Shown: positions 40,698-50,706 of the stretch, piece by piece | Layout: each line of letters starts with the position of its first letter | How positions within the stretch are numbered: the first letter of the stretch is position 1 | Source: Chitinispirillales bacterium | GTDB lineage: Bacteria > Fibrobacterota > Chitinivibrionia > Chitinivibrionales > Chitinispirillaceae | Assembly (NCBI GenBank): GCA_031281485.1 | Contig: JAITFI010000033.1 | Span: 1-64,000 of the forward strand | Direction of reading: 5' to 3' | DNA: 64,000 nucleotides | Program-made: the position numbers and the translations under genes | The notes under the pieces: model-generated | Databases searched by the model: none | Seen by the model: only the letters and a program-made list of their open reading frames with translations | What the model was told of the DNA's origin: nothing

Positions 40698-41108
40698 TCA
40701 GCCGCCCGCGACGTCCAAGTAGTCCCGAGCGTTCACGATTTTGATCCCGCCGTACTCTTTGAGGTCCAACAGGTCGCGGTCGCCTGATATGATGTAGCCG
40801 GCTCCGGCGGCGAGGGCGCATTCTATGTACTTGTCGTCACGGCGGTCCCTACAGACACCCATGACCCTATGTTCGGGGGAGATAGTAACGATTTTTCCGA
40901 TTTTTTTTATGTATGCCACAAAAGAAACGACATGATCCTCGCTGCGACCGAACTTCGGTTTTCTGAACGTCCGATCGATTTCATCCAAAATAGCGTCCGA
41001 TATGAATAACGTATCCGATCTGTCGGCAACCCTATTAACGACTGTTTCGGGAATCCCGTCCCAGATAAGCGCGGAAATAAACATATTAGCGTCAATAACG
41101 ATTTTCAT
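40698..41108 (-). CDS. PIN-domain toxin (COG1569-like)
   Basis: [27 protein letters not shown]...[12 protein letters not shown]...[26 protein letters not shown]. Confidence 0.88.
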   Translation of the reverse strand: MKIVIDANMFISALIWDGIPETVVNRVADRSDTLFISDAILDEIDRTFRKPKFGRSEDHVVSFVAYIKKIGKIVTISPEHRVMGVCRDRRDDKYIECALAAGAGYIISGDRDLLDLKEYGGIKIVNARDYLDVAGG

Positions 41109-41341
41109 TTTCTTCGCGTGGCTTCCTCTTCGCGGCATTTCTTGATTTCCTCTCTGACATCCTCTTCGGTAATACCCGTAGCCGCTAGTTCCCGTCCCCA
41201 CTGACGCATACGCTCCCACTCTTTTTTGAGCAGATAGACCTCAATTGCCCGATCAACGATCTCTTCGCGGCTGCGCTCCTCTTTTTTAGCGAACTCATCT
41301 ACTTCCAGCAACCGATCATCAGCTACCGTTAACGTCGCCAT
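41105..41341 (-). CDS. antitoxin-like protein upstream of the PIN toxin
   Basis: RHH-like MATLTVADDRLLEVDEFAKKEERSREEIVDRAIEVYLLKKEWERM; 4-bp overlap with toxin. Confidence 0.82.
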   Translation of the reverse strand: MATLTVADDRLLEVDEFAKKEERSREEIVDRAIEVYLLKKEWERMRQWGRELAATGITEEDVREEIKKCREEEATRRK

Positions 41342-41451
41342 AACGCCTCCTTTTAATATGGGTTATAGACCGAAGCACATTAATAATATAAATCGCGGCA
41401 TGACCCGTCGCAGGTAATTTTTTATCAATATCCTGCCGCGCGCTCGGCTTC

Positions 41452-42393
41452 TCACAACTCCAAATCCCCCCTAAAATACTCAATAGTCTTAACAAGCCCG
41501 TCCTTCAACCCGACTTTCGGCTCCCACCCCAACCTCTCCTTGGCCAGCGTGATATCCGGCTGCCGCTGTTTCGGGTCGTCGGACGGCAGCGGTTGATAAA
41601 CGATTTTCGACTTGCTACCGGTCAGGCTTATCACCTCTTCCGCCAATTGCTTTATCGTAAACTCGCCGGGATTACCGATATTGACCGGCCCTACGGTGTC
41701 GTCCGCGTTCATCAGGCTTATCATTCCGTCAATCAGATCGTCCACGTAGCAGAACGACCGCGTCTGCGAGCCGTCGCCATAGATCGTTATATCGTTCCCT
41801 TTAAGCGCTTGCACGATGAAGTTCGACACCACGCGGCCGTCGTTCGGGTGCATACGCGGGCCGTAGGTATTGAAGATGCGCATAACCCTTATGTCAACCT
41901 TGTTCATACGGTGGTAATCGAAAAACAGCGTTTCCGCCACCCTCTTCCCCTCGTCGTAGCACGACCGTACGCCTATGGGGTTGACGTTGCCCCAATAGCT
42001 CTCCTTTTGCGGGTGTTCGTGGGGGTCGCCGTAGACTTCCGACGTCGACGCCTGCAGCACGCGCGCCCTTACGCGCTTCGCCAGACCCAGTACGTTGATC
42101 GCGCCCATAACGGAGGTCTTGATCGTCTTCACGGCGTTGTACTGGTAGTGGACGGGGGAAGCGGGGCACGCTAAGTTGTAGATTTGGTCGACTTCCACGT
42201 AGACGGGGAAGGTCACGTCGTGGCGCAGGAGTTCGAAATTGTGACGGTCGAATAGGCGCTCCACGTTCTTCTTGCGTCCTGTGAAGTAGTTATCCAGGCA
42301 TATCACGTCGTGCCCCTGCCCCACTAACTTCTCGCACAAATGCGAGCCCAGGAAACCGGCGCCGCCGGTCACCAAAATTCGTTTTGTTTTCAT
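41452..42393 (-). CDS. NAD-dependent SDR epimerase/dehydratase, UDP-glucuronate decarboxylase-like
   Basis: [96 protein letters not shown]. Confidence 0.92.
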   Translation of the reverse strand: MKTKRILVTGGAGFLGSHLCEKLVGQGHDVICLDNYFTGRKKNVERLFDRHNFELLRHDVTFPVYVEVDQIYNLACPASPVHYQYNAVKTIKTSVMGAINVLGLAKRVRARVLQASTSEVYGDPHEHPQKESYWGNVNPIGVRSCYDEGKRVAETLFFDYHRMNKVDIRVMRIFNTYGPRMHPNDGRVVSNFIVQALKGNDITIYGDGSQTRSFCYVDDLIDGMISLMNADDTVGPVNIGNPGEFTIKQLAEEVISLTGSKSKIVYQPLPSDDPKQRQPDITLAKERLGWEPKVGLKDGLVKTIEYFRGDLEL

Positions 42394-42410
42394 TACCGTT
42401 CCGCCTTTCA

Positions 42411-43343
42411 TCATATACCCCTGATCTCAACACCCTCCATCAACTGCCAGACCTCATCCAGCGTGACGATCCCCGGCCCCTCGTGCAGGCTTTTCGACGA
42501 CCCGCACGCTACCGCCATCCTGCACATCTCCGCGAAGGCGAAGCTGCGTTTTTGCGCCACCAGCACTCCGGCGGCGAAGGCGTCGCCGCACCCTACCGTG
42601 TCGACCGTCTTTATATCCGGCGGGGAGCAGAGGAGGCACTGTTCCTCGTGTATCGCTATCACCCCGTCTTGGCCCAGGGTTATGAAGACATACTCCACGC
42701 CCATGTCTATGAAACGCTTGCCGCACAACGCTATGTGGTGCACGCCCTTGATCTCTTCCTGATGGAAGAACTCTTGGAGCTCCGTCAGGTTCGGCGTGAT
42801 GACCCGCGGGGCGGCTCGCGCGCCGGTTTTGAGCGCCATGCCGCGTGTGTCTAAGAGGCAGCTCACGCCGATCTCTTTGAAGTCGCGTATCAGACGGGCG
42901 TAAACGTCGTCGTCAAAGCCACTGGGCAGGCTCCCGCTGAAGCACCAGTCAGCGCCGGCCTCCGCGTGCCCGGCCAGAAAGCGCAGGAAGTCCTCCTGAA
43001 GGCTGACCGGCAGCGCCGACGACGCGCTGTTTATGTGGGTGACGCAATCCGTCTGAGCGTCGTGCAGCGTGACGTTTACCCGCGTAACGCCCGGAGCCTC
43101 GTAGAGGAGCGACTTTATACCGTAATCGGCCAAGAAAGCCTCAAAACGGCGCATATCGTTCTTTGGAATAAGCCCGGCGACCGCCACCTCCTCGCCGAGC
43201 GTCTTGACCACCCGCGCCACGTTCAGCCCCTTGCCGGCCGGCACGGTGCGCGACTCGACGTCTAAGCGGGTTGCGCCCAACTCAAAGCCGTCCACGCGAT
43301 AGAAGGCGTCTATCACGGGGTTCAAAAGCGTGCATACTATCAT
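42411..43343 (-). CDS. PfkB-family hexose kinase (1-phosphofructokinase-like)
   Basis: [65 protein letters not shown]. Confidence 0.88.
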   Translation of the reverse strand: MIVCTLLNPVIDAFYRVDGFELGATRLDVESRTVPAGKGLNVARVVKTLGEEVAVAGLIPKNDMRRFEAFLADYGIKSLLYEAPGVTRVNVTLHDAQTDCVTHINSASSALPVSLQEDFLRFLAGHAEAGADWCFSGSLPSGFDDDVYARLIRDFKEIGVSCLLDTRGMALKTGARAAPRVITPNLTELQEFFHQEEIKGVHHIALCGKRFIDMGVEYVFITLGQDGVIAIHEEQCLLCSPPDIKTVDTVGCGDAFAAGVLVAQKRSFAFAEMCRMAVACGSSKSLHEGPGIVTLDEVWQLMEGVEIRGI

Positions 43344-43581
43344 GCGGCCCCTGTCTTTGCCCTTGTAATCCGTTGATATCAACCTATTTAAAACCAACTC
43401 CATTAAAATAATATTTGCCGGACAAAAAGGGTTGGAAAATACGGCGCGCCTAAAATCAAAAGTCGAAAGAATAAATTTCCATCATCGCCCCGCCATAAAT
43501 TATATTAATAATTTGAACGAACGTTTGCTTATACCGACACGAATCGTCATACCATCGTAACATAAAAAAGGAGGGGCGACC

Positions 43582-43890
43582 TTGGCCATAGTAACCCCGG
43601 CAAAATTCAAAGGCAAAGAGGCGTTCTACGAAAAGATGCTGCGGATCTTCGTCAAAGACCCGTTGCCGCAGCAGTGGTTAAGTTTCGACCAGGCGGCGGC
43701 GGACGTCGAAAACACGAAAAAACTGGTCCACACTATCAAGGGAACCGCCGGAAACCTCGACATTGCCGATGTCTATCAGGCCGCGCTGCGGTTCGAGACG
43801 TCGCTGCGTGAAGGCGCGCCCGATAAGGAGTTGTACCAAGCTCTAATCGACGCGTGCGACGCCGTCAAAAAATCATTGCCGCCCGCATAA
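43582..43890 (+). CDS. Hpt (histidine phosphotransfer) domain protein
   Basis: TKKLVHTIKGTAGNLDIADVYQAALRFE; TTG start after AGGAGGGGCG. Confidence 0.8.
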   Translation: MAIVTPAKFKGKEAFYEKMLRIFVKDPLPQQWLSFDQAAADVENTKKLVHTIKGTAGNLDIADVYQAALRFETSLREGAPDKELYQALIDACDAVKKSLPPA

Positions 43891-43909
43891 CGGAGACGAC
43901 GACGACGCT

Positions 43910-45787
43910 ATGGACGCCACAAACAACGACGCTCCTTTCACCCTGCGGGTGCTCATTGTCGGCGAAGCCGGCGACGGGGTGCTTAGCGCCGGCGACACTT
44001 TTATGCGGACCGCCGCCGCTTCTGGCTTCCACTCGTCGGTGCACAATTGCTTCCCGCCCACCATACGCGGCGGGATATGCAGCGTGCTCGTCACCGTCTC
44101 GGACGACGATTCCGCGGCCCCCTTAAGCACATCCGCCGACTTCGTCTTCGCGCTCAGCAGGGCGTCGCTCGTCGTGCTCGGCGGCACCGACTGCGCCGGC
44201 GGCGTCGACCGCGTCAACGACGCGATCAACCGCGGTACAGATATAAGCGCGATAAACACCGGCGGCGACGGCTCGGACGACACGCAATCCTTCAAGTTGG
44301 ATTTCGGCCTCTGCCCCCATATCAATACCCACCCGCAACTGAAATCCAGTTTTGTAATTGGGGTATTATCGGCGATATTGGGCATCCCCGAAAACCTTGC
44401 CCTGGGCATGATCACCGAAAAACTCAAGTCGAAAAATTTGACGGCGCAAAACGAGGAATCATTCAAGACCGGCTTCGGGTCCGCGTCGTCCGACATACTG
44501 CCGGCGCTACGCGCGGCCAATAGGCACGCCCTGCGCCTCGCCTCGGGACGCCCGGTCTCGGAGGATCAAGTCATTTTAGACGGGAACCGGGCGATAGCGC
44601 TTGGCGCGATAAGCGCCGGCTGCCGTATATACGCCTCATACCCAATCTCCCCGGCAACGCCGATAGGCACCTTCATGGCGACGTACCTACCCGCCTTCGG
44701 GGGATTCGCGTATCAGGCCGAAGACGAAATATCGGCGATAGGGGCTGTGGCGGGGGCGTGGTTTTTCGACATTCCGGCAATGACCGCGACAAGCGGCCCC
44801 GGATTGTCGCTGATGCAGGAGTTCTTGGGTTACTGCTCTATGACGGAAACTCCGGCTGTAATTGTCGACGTACAGCGGGCCGGGCCGTCTACGGGCATGC
44901 CCACCAAACACAGCCAAGACGACCTTATGGCGGTTATATTCGGCGGCCACGGGGAGGGCCAGCGGATCGTTCTGGCCGCCTCCACCATAGACGAGTGCTT
45001 CCACCTGACGATAGAGGCGTTCTACATGGCACGGCACTTCCGCTGCCCGGTGATCCTGCTGACGGACGGCGCGCTGGGAAATCTACAGATGTCATGCAAG
45101 AGACCCGATCCGTCTTTTAACATAAACGGATACCATATAACCCAGCCTCAAAACGAAGACGCGGCGGTTTCCACCGCAACGCCGCAAACCGCGCCGACGC
45201 ATATCGAGGCCCGCCGCGTAACAGGGCTCGAACACGACCCTAAAGGAATGCCGAACGACACTTCGAATAACCGCGTCCGGCAACAGTACAAACGCTTCAG
45301 CAAGATGGACAAGATTGACGGGAACTGCAGTTATTTGCAAACGTTGGACATCGGCGATCTCAAACCCCCGTTGCCTAAGTCGCGATTTTCCGCCAGATTG
45401 CAGGAATCGCTTCCCAAAGCCGACCTATGCGTAATCTCATGGGGCTTCGACGCGGCAATGACGCGCGTAGCGGTGTCCGAAATGCGCAAGCGCGGCATTA
45501 AAATCGCCTGCCTCTACCCGCGCCTCCTCTTCCCGTTCGTCAACGGGCATTACATGGAGCTGCTCAACTTTTGCCCGCGCATAGCCGTGGTGGAGTCAAA
45601 CTACACCGGACAATTAGCCGCTCTGATACGTATGAATACCGAAATCAACCCGATCTCCGTGAAAAAATACAACGGCGAGCCGTTTACTCCGGAAGAGATA
45701 GAGGCGGAGCTATGCGGCATTATCAATATGGAAAAATTCATATCGGATATGAGCGAAACTAATAACGACGGAGCTGCGAAAACATGA
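43910..45787 (+). CDS. 2-oxoacid:acceptor oxidoreductase, fused gamma-alpha subunit
   Basis: N-terminal POR-gamma (VLIVGEAGDGVLSAGDTFMRTAA) and alpha (YPISPATPIGTFMATYLP...QAEDEISAIGAVAGAWF...SGPGLSLMQEFLGY). Confidence 0.9.
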   Translation: MDATNNDAPFTLRVLIVGEAGDGVLSAGDTFMRTAAASGFHSSVHNCFPPTIRGGICSVLVTVSDDDSAAPLSTSADFVFALSRASLVVLGGTDCAGGVDRVNDAINRGTDISAINTGGDGSDDTQSFKLDFGLCPHINTHPQLKSSFVIGVLSAILGIPENLALGMITEKLKSKNLTAQNEESFKTGFGSASSDILPALRAANRHALRLASGRPVSEDQVILDGNRAIALGAISAGCRIYASYPISPATPIGTFMATYLPAFGGFAYQAEDEISAIGAVAGAWFFDIPAMTATSGPGLSLMQEFLGYCSMTETPAVIVDVQRAGPSTGMPTKHSQDDLMAVIFGGHGEGQRIVLAASTIDECFHLTIEAFYMARHFRCPVILLTDGALGNLQMSCKRPDPSFNINGYHITQPQNEDAAVSTATPQTAPTHIEARRVTGLEHDPKGMPNDTSNNRVRQQYKRFSKMDKIDGNCSYLQTLDIGDLKPPLPKSRFSARLQESLPKADLCVISWGFDAAMTRVAVSEMRKRGIKIACLYPRLLFPFVNGHYMELLNFCPRIAVVESNYTGQLAALIRMNTEINPISVKKYNGEPFTPEEIEAELCGIINMEKFISDMSETNNDGAAKT

Positions 45788-46677
45788 GCGACACACAGCA
45801 AAATCGTTACATGAACGGGAACAGCCCATCATGGTGCCCCGGATGCAGTTACTTCACCGTGCTCTCCGCCCTCACGGAGTGCTTCGACGAACGCGGTATC
45901 GATCCGAACGAAATATGCGTGATCTCCGGAATAGGCTGCTCGTCGCGCCTGCCCCTATTCCTGAACACGCACGGTATGCACACCCTGCACGGCAGGCCGC
46001 TGCCGGTCGCCATAGGTTCAAGGCTGGCGCGCCCCGACATCCCGGTAATCGTGGCGACGGGTGACGGCGACCTGCTCTCCATAGGCGCGGCGCACTTCGT
46101 CCACGCCGCGAGGAAAAATTTTGACATCACAGTAATATGCTTGGACAACCGCCTGTACGCCATGACCAAAAACCAAACGTCCCCCACTTCGCCGATAGGA
46201 TACAAAGGATCGCTTACCCCCTACGGCAAACTAAGCGCGCCGCTCAACACCACCGAACTCGCCATCAGCAGCGGGGCCTCCATGGTTTGCAGAAGCTGCG
46301 CCTACGACAAAGCGCACTTGAAAAAGATGATCGACGCCGCAATGAACCACCGCGGCTTTTCGCTGGTGGATGTGATAGCGCCATGCCGTACCTTCGGCGA
46401 TCATGAGAAAGAGATCACCAAGCGGCTGTACGACCTGCAAACAAAGGATCATAAATTCGATGATCGGGAAAGCGCTATGCGCGCGGCGGCGCGGGTGTAC
46501 GACTCGGATAGCGACGAAAACGCCGGAATTCCGGTCGGGGTGGTTTGGAAGAGGGACGATATGCTTTGCTTTGACGACCAAGTTAAGCTGGTTTTGACGG
46601 AAAATGAGGGGAAGTACTCATCAATTAACGATATTCTCGATGAATTCAGGCCCGGCCGCGGCAACGTCACCCAATAA
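45784..46677 (+). CDS. 2-oxoacid:acceptor oxidoreductase beta subunit (TPP-binding)
   Basis: WCPGCSYFTVLSALTE; SGIGCSSRLPLFLNTHGMHTLHGRPLPVAIGSRLA; TGDGDLLSIGAAHF; TKNQTSPTS. Confidence 0.93.
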   Translation: MSDTQQNRYMNGNSPSWCPGCSYFTVLSALTECFDERGIDPNEICVISGIGCSSRLPLFLNTHGMHTLHGRPLPVAIGSRLARPDIPVIVATGDGDLLSIGAAHFVHAARKNFDITVICLDNRLYAMTKNQTSPTSPIGYKGSLTPYGKLSAPLNTTELAISSGASMVCRSCAYDKAHLKKMIDAAMNHRGFSLVDVIAPCRTFGDHEKEITKRLYDLQTKDHKFDDRESAMRAAARVYDSDSDENAGIPVGVVWKRDDMLCFDDQVKLVLTENEGKYSSINDILDEFRPGRGNVTQ

Positions 46678-47269
46678 TCCGAATAATCCGTGTAAGCCGA
46701 GACCAATCAAACAACGGACCGGGGTCGACTTTCGGCTCTTTGCGCAGTCCTAAAGATACAGCCCGCTCCCCCGCTACCATGTCGTGGCCCGCGTAAACCA
46801 TCTTTTTGCGGCGGCGCCCCTCAATATCCGCGCATAAGCCGTTAAGCGCCTCATATTGGGCGTCGGTGAATCCGGAGGATTCTGTGGCTACCAACTCAAT
46901 ACCTATTGAAAATTCGTTTACGCCGGTACGATTATCCGGCTCGGGCATGATGCTCGGTCCGGCGTGCCACGCCTTCATCTCCTCGGGAACCAAACGATAG
47001 ACTTCTCCGTCACGGGCGATCAGATAGTGGGCGCTTACGCCGTAGTCGCAGAATATTTTCAGGAGGCGGGACAGACCGTACGGGTCTTCGGGTGATACGG
47101 CTGAAGCGCTCATATAGTGGATTACTATGGTATCGATAGTATTAAGGCCGGCGTCGGCGCGTTCGGCCCATAGATGTTTTTGACCGGACGACGCGATCAA
47201 AGAACCTATTGTCGCTGTGTCGACAGGGTAATCATTTTCATCGTCCAGAAGACATTCTTTGATATTCAC
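46667..47269 (-). CDS. N-acetylmuramoyl-L-alanine amidase (AmpD-like Amidase_2)
   Basis: IDTIVIHYMSASA; GVSAHYLIARDGEVYRLVPEEMKAWHAG; NEFSIGIELVATE; GHDMVAGERA. Confidence 0.9.
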   Translation of the reverse strand: MNIKECLLDDENDYPVDTATIGSLIASSGQKHLWAERADAGLNTIDTIVIHYMSASAVSPEDPYGLSRLLKIFCDYGVSAHYLIARDGEVYRLVPEEMKAWHAGPSIMPEPDNRTGVNEFSIGIELVATESSGFTDAQYEALNGLCADIEGRRRKKMVYAGHDMVAGERAVSLGLRKEPKVDPGPLFDWSRLTRIIRIIG

Positions 47270-47411
47270 GAATTACCTCCGTTTATAATTCATAAAAGAA
47301 CCGTCCGTACCCGATCGGTCATCTCTTAAAAATACATATTATTGAGCAATAACGCAAGTAACATGAATTTTGGTCGATAGACCGTTGTAAAAAAAGATTT
47401 GCGTTGACAGA

Positions 47412-48146
47412 TTGAAATTATCTAATTTTCAATCTATGGGCTTAAATCTAAATCAACGCCAAAGGACGGTCGTGATAACCGGCGCGTCGGATAGAATAGG
47501 CTTGGAATTAGCCAAAGAGTGCCTCGATCTGGGGTATCACGCCGTAATACACTATAGAACGTCTCCGGAGCCGGCGGCGTCCTCTTTCAACGGCGACGGG
47601 CGCGTCGCGTTTATTCAGGCCGATTTAACGGAATCCCCGGAAAAGTTCATAACCGACGTCCAAAAATTGCGGGTTCCGCCCCTTGCCGGGCTAATCAATA
47701 ACGCTTCTGTATTTGAGACGGGCGATATGTCCGCCCCGGATCATTTTGACCGCGTATTGACCGTCAACACATTGGTCCCGCTCAAACTGTCCGCCGCGTT
47801 CGCAAAATCCGTTAAGAATGGCTGGATAATCAACATCACCGACGCGTATATCCATAATAAGAGCAAAAAATATCAAAATTACAGGGTGTCGAAGCTGTTC
47901 TTGGAGGAGATCACCCGCCAGCAGGCCTATCTGTACGCGCCGGCAATACGGGTGAACGCGATAGCCCCGGGAGCGATCCTGCCGGCCGCGGGCGAGGCTC
48001 GGGAATCGTTTGACAGTCTGAAAAAAAATATCCCTATGAACAGAACCGGCGATCCCGCCCACATCCGTCAGGCATTGAGGTTTTTAATCGAGAACGATTA
48101 CATGACCGGCAACGTCATTCAGGTCGACGGCGGATTTGGGCTATAG
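47412..48146 (+). CDS. SDR family oxidoreductase (pteridine-reductase/FolM-like; start may be 47436)
   Basis: TVVITGASDRIGLELAKECLDLGYHAVIHYR; LINNASVFE; APAIRVNAIAPGAILPA; GNVIQVDGGFGL. Confidence 0.85.
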   Translation: MKLSNFQSMGLNLNQRQRTVVITGASDRIGLELAKECLDLGYHAVIHYRTSPEPAASSFNGDGRVAFIQADLTESPEKFITDVQKLRVPPLAGLINNASVFETGDMSAPDHFDRVLTVNTLVPLKLSAAFAKSVKNGWIINITDAYIHNKSKKYQNYRVSKLFLEEITRQQAYLYAPAIRVNAIAPGAILPAAGEARESFDSLKKNIPMNRTGDPAHIRQALRFLIENDYMTGNVIQVDGGFGL

Positions 48147-48154
48147 TATAACTA

Positions 48155-49153
48155 TCAAACCTCAAAACTCGACTTTTCAGGCAAAATACTCTCAAAAGCG
48201 TCTTTTATGTTCCCCATAACACGCTCGTAATTGCGAATGTACACGTTGTCGTTTAGGCAGACGAGTTTGTAGGTTTGATTTCTTACTGCGGTAACCGCTT
48301 GCCTTGATTTCAGGATCAATGGAAACATCTTCGTATCGTTGTAGGTGTTGTAGGGCTCAAAATTGCCTTTACATACCTGCCATGTTCTAAAAAGTTCCGG
48401 CGTCAGGTCCTTTGACGAGCGGAATCTGTGCGCGGACGCTTCGGTCAATTCGTCTTTTGCGGTTATCCAAAGCTCTTCAAAAGTACTCTTCAGAAATGGT
48501 TGCGCGTTGTGATGCGTTCGCAGCAACATAAACTTTTTACATGGTTTAAAGAGATAGTTCAGGTATCCCTTTTTTCCATAATCTTTGTTGTACCATTTAT
48601 CGGCGAATTTGGTCATTACCTCTTTTTTGTCAAAGTGTTTATTTATAATCCTCAAATTGTTTTTCAGCATTTGAGACCATTGCGACATATCCGAATTGAA
48701 GCGAAAAGCGGCGATATCGCACGGCAAGCCGTTTTTGAAAAAACGCTCTTGGCCCACCGTATTGGTAATGAAGAAATCATCGTTAAAATAAACAAAATGT
48801 TCCGACAATCCCGGTATCTTATGCAAATAATACTCAAGCACGTTGGAATTGAAGCACGGTAAAAATTGTTCCGGTATATAATCTTTGTGGTTGACCGGAT
48901 ATAGTTTTGGATTGGAGAGATTGAGCCACTCCGGCTTTTGTCCGCAAGTGACAAAATGTATCTTGCGCACCCACGGCGCGAACTTTTCCACGCCGCGGAA
49001 CCAATATTTCAGGAAGCCGTAATCCCTGAAACGCGCCTCAGACACTTCATTTTTGGAGTTGTTGATTTTACCGGCATACTTGGTAAACTCAATTTTCCAC
49101 GCAGGATCGTTCATGTCGACCCATGTGACCACTATGTCCACTTCCGTATCCAT
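48155..49153 (-). CDS. Stealth-type capsule polysaccharide phosphotransferase
   Basis: DIVVTWVDMNDPAW; FLKYWFRGVEKFAPWVRKIHFVTCGQKPEWL; LSEHFVYFNDDFFI (Stealth CR1/CR2 motifs). Confidence 0.9.
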   Translation of the reverse strand: MDTEVDIVVTWVDMNDPAWKIEFTKYAGKINNSKNEVSEARFRDYGFLKYWFRGVEKFAPWVRKIHFVTCGQKPEWLNLSNPKLYPVNHKDYIPEQFLPCFNSNVLEYYLHKIPGLSEHFVYFNDDFFITNTVGQERFFKNGLPCDIAAFRFNSDMSQWSQMLKNNLRIINKHFDKKEVMTKFADKWYNKDYGKKGYLNYLFKPCKKFMLLRTHHNAQPFLKSTFEELWITAKDELTEASAHRFRSSKDLTPELFRTWQVCKGNFEPYNTYNDTKMFPLILKSRQAVTAVRNQTYKLVCLNDNVYIRNYERVMGNIKDAFESILPEKSSFEV

Positions 49154-49175
49154 AGGTATCCCTTCCGTTTAAGAT

Positions 49176-50642
49176 TCAATCTTTCGCCTCATCCGTTGGG
49201 ATTTTCAATTTGCCCAACAAACGCATTTGCGTCAATACCCTTAATAACTCCCGCAAAACTTTAGATTTCGTCTCAGAAATTTTCATCGGTTTACGGCTTT
49301 CACTTCTGTCGTACATAACGTAGAAACCGTATTTTACGGCGTCTGTTTTGTCTTGTGCCGGCAACGCATCCGCCGCGATCAACGAAAACGCCTCGTCGGC
49401 GGTTTTCGGTTTGTAGCAAACGTTTAAATAATTATAAAACGCGGCGCACAGCAGTATTGTCGGTTTTCCCCAATAGCAAGCTTCAAGCCCGATAGTAGAA
49501 CCGAAAACCAGTACCTTTTCTACGTTTTCCATGAGCGAATATGAACTTATTTCATCATTGGCCTTAATAATAGTCACATTTTTATACATATCGCCCAATT
49601 CCAAAAGAGACGTATGGTATTTGTACTTTACATCTTTGAGATTTGGGTGTACCCTTAGATAGAAATGAAAATTGGCGTCATTTTTAAAACGCTCTAAAAT
49701 TTCGGCAATACCGCGCGGCTGCGAATCGAATAGTTGGTCGTCGTCATACTCCGGGCCAATAGAGGCAAATTCGTCTTCCGAACTTGTAAAAATAGCCATA
49801 TTCCTCTTTGACTTATCAAATCCGTCCGGTAACGCGCCGTATTTTTGTGCCCGCGTATATATTCTATCGCCAGCGTAAATTGATGCTTTTCTATTCGCGA
49901 AAAATGACTCGCCTATAGCCAATTTCTTATCATCGGTCAATTTTGAGTCGTCCCATACTCTCTTTATTGAATCGCAAAGATATTTTATATCATGCGGAAG
50001 TACGTTTTCAAAAAACATATAACTGAAAAGTCGATTTTTCTTGTCTCTTCTTACATTTTCATACGTTCTTACGGGATATCCAAGACTTTTAGGCAAATCG
50101 AAAAAAGGTCTGGTATCAAAATGGCGTCCGTTGAATAGATGTACCATATCCGGGCGTACTTTTTCCAATATGTTGCTCAACACTTCCGCCGCGATACATT
50201 CTGCTTTAAGGTAACGGTTAAAATAATCTCTGAACTCATTGTTCATATTCGGGTACAAATTCCGTGTCCACGTAACGTATGTGGAAAAAGCCCCATAGCC
50301 TATTTTAACGTTTTTGTAGGTTAATTTTTTTATTTCTTTAACGGAATTATACTCAAACGTCAGCGATTCTACCGCCGATTTACTCTCAGGCGAATAAAAA
50401 TCGGAGTAATACAGTACTTCAGTATTTTTGGGTAACTGACGGAAGAGGGTTTTTCTGTAACTCTTGCACCACGCGCAAATAAGCCATGACTCCCTTAGAT
50501 TTGAGTTGCAAATCTTTATGGTAGAGTCACATACCACTATCTTTACGGTATCACCGCGTGCGACGACAAGATCGGCAACATCCAACAAGGCGTGGTTATA
50601 CCACATTCCCAGCGGATCACATAATTGTATAAGATGCGTCAT
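49176..50642 (-). CDS. capsule/polysaccharide glycosyltransferase-like protein, paralog 1
   Basis: C-terminal SSYSLMENVEKVLVFGSTIGLEACYWGKPTILL typical of KpsS-like/GT-B transferases. Confidence 0.65.
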   Translation of the reverse strand: MTHLIQLCDPLGMWYNHALLDVADLVVARGDTVKIVVCDSTIKICNSNLRESWLICAWCKSYRKTLFRQLPKNTEVLYYSDFYSPESKSAVESLTFEYNSVKEIKKLTYKNVKIGYGAFSTYVTWTRNLYPNMNNEFRDYFNRYLKAECIAAEVLSNILEKVRPDMVHLFNGRHFDTRPFFDLPKSLGYPVRTYENVRRDKKNRLFSYMFFENVLPHDIKYLCDSIKRVWDDSKLTDDKKLAIGESFFANRKASIYAGDRIYTRAQKYGALPDGFDKSKRNMAIFTSSEDEFASIGPEYDDDQLFDSQPRGIAEILERFKNDANFHFYLRVHPNLKDVKYKYHTSLLELGDMYKNVTIIKANDEISSYSLMENVEKVLVFGSTIGLEACYWGKPTILLCAAFYNYLNVCYKPKTADEAFSLIAADALPAQDKTDAVKYGFYVMYDRSESRKPMKISETKSKVLRELLRVLTQMRLLGKLKIPTDEAKD

Positions 50643-50706
50643 ATTGCTCCTCTTTCTGTAAAGTTAATTTTTACCAAAAAAATGAACAACTCAAACCATA
50701 GACGCC

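Noticed and set aside
34303-41341. A defence island with a recognised phage-defence system
   Set aside because: ATPase, nuclease-like and TA genes are present but do not assemble into a known defence operon; reported as a cassette hotspot instead.
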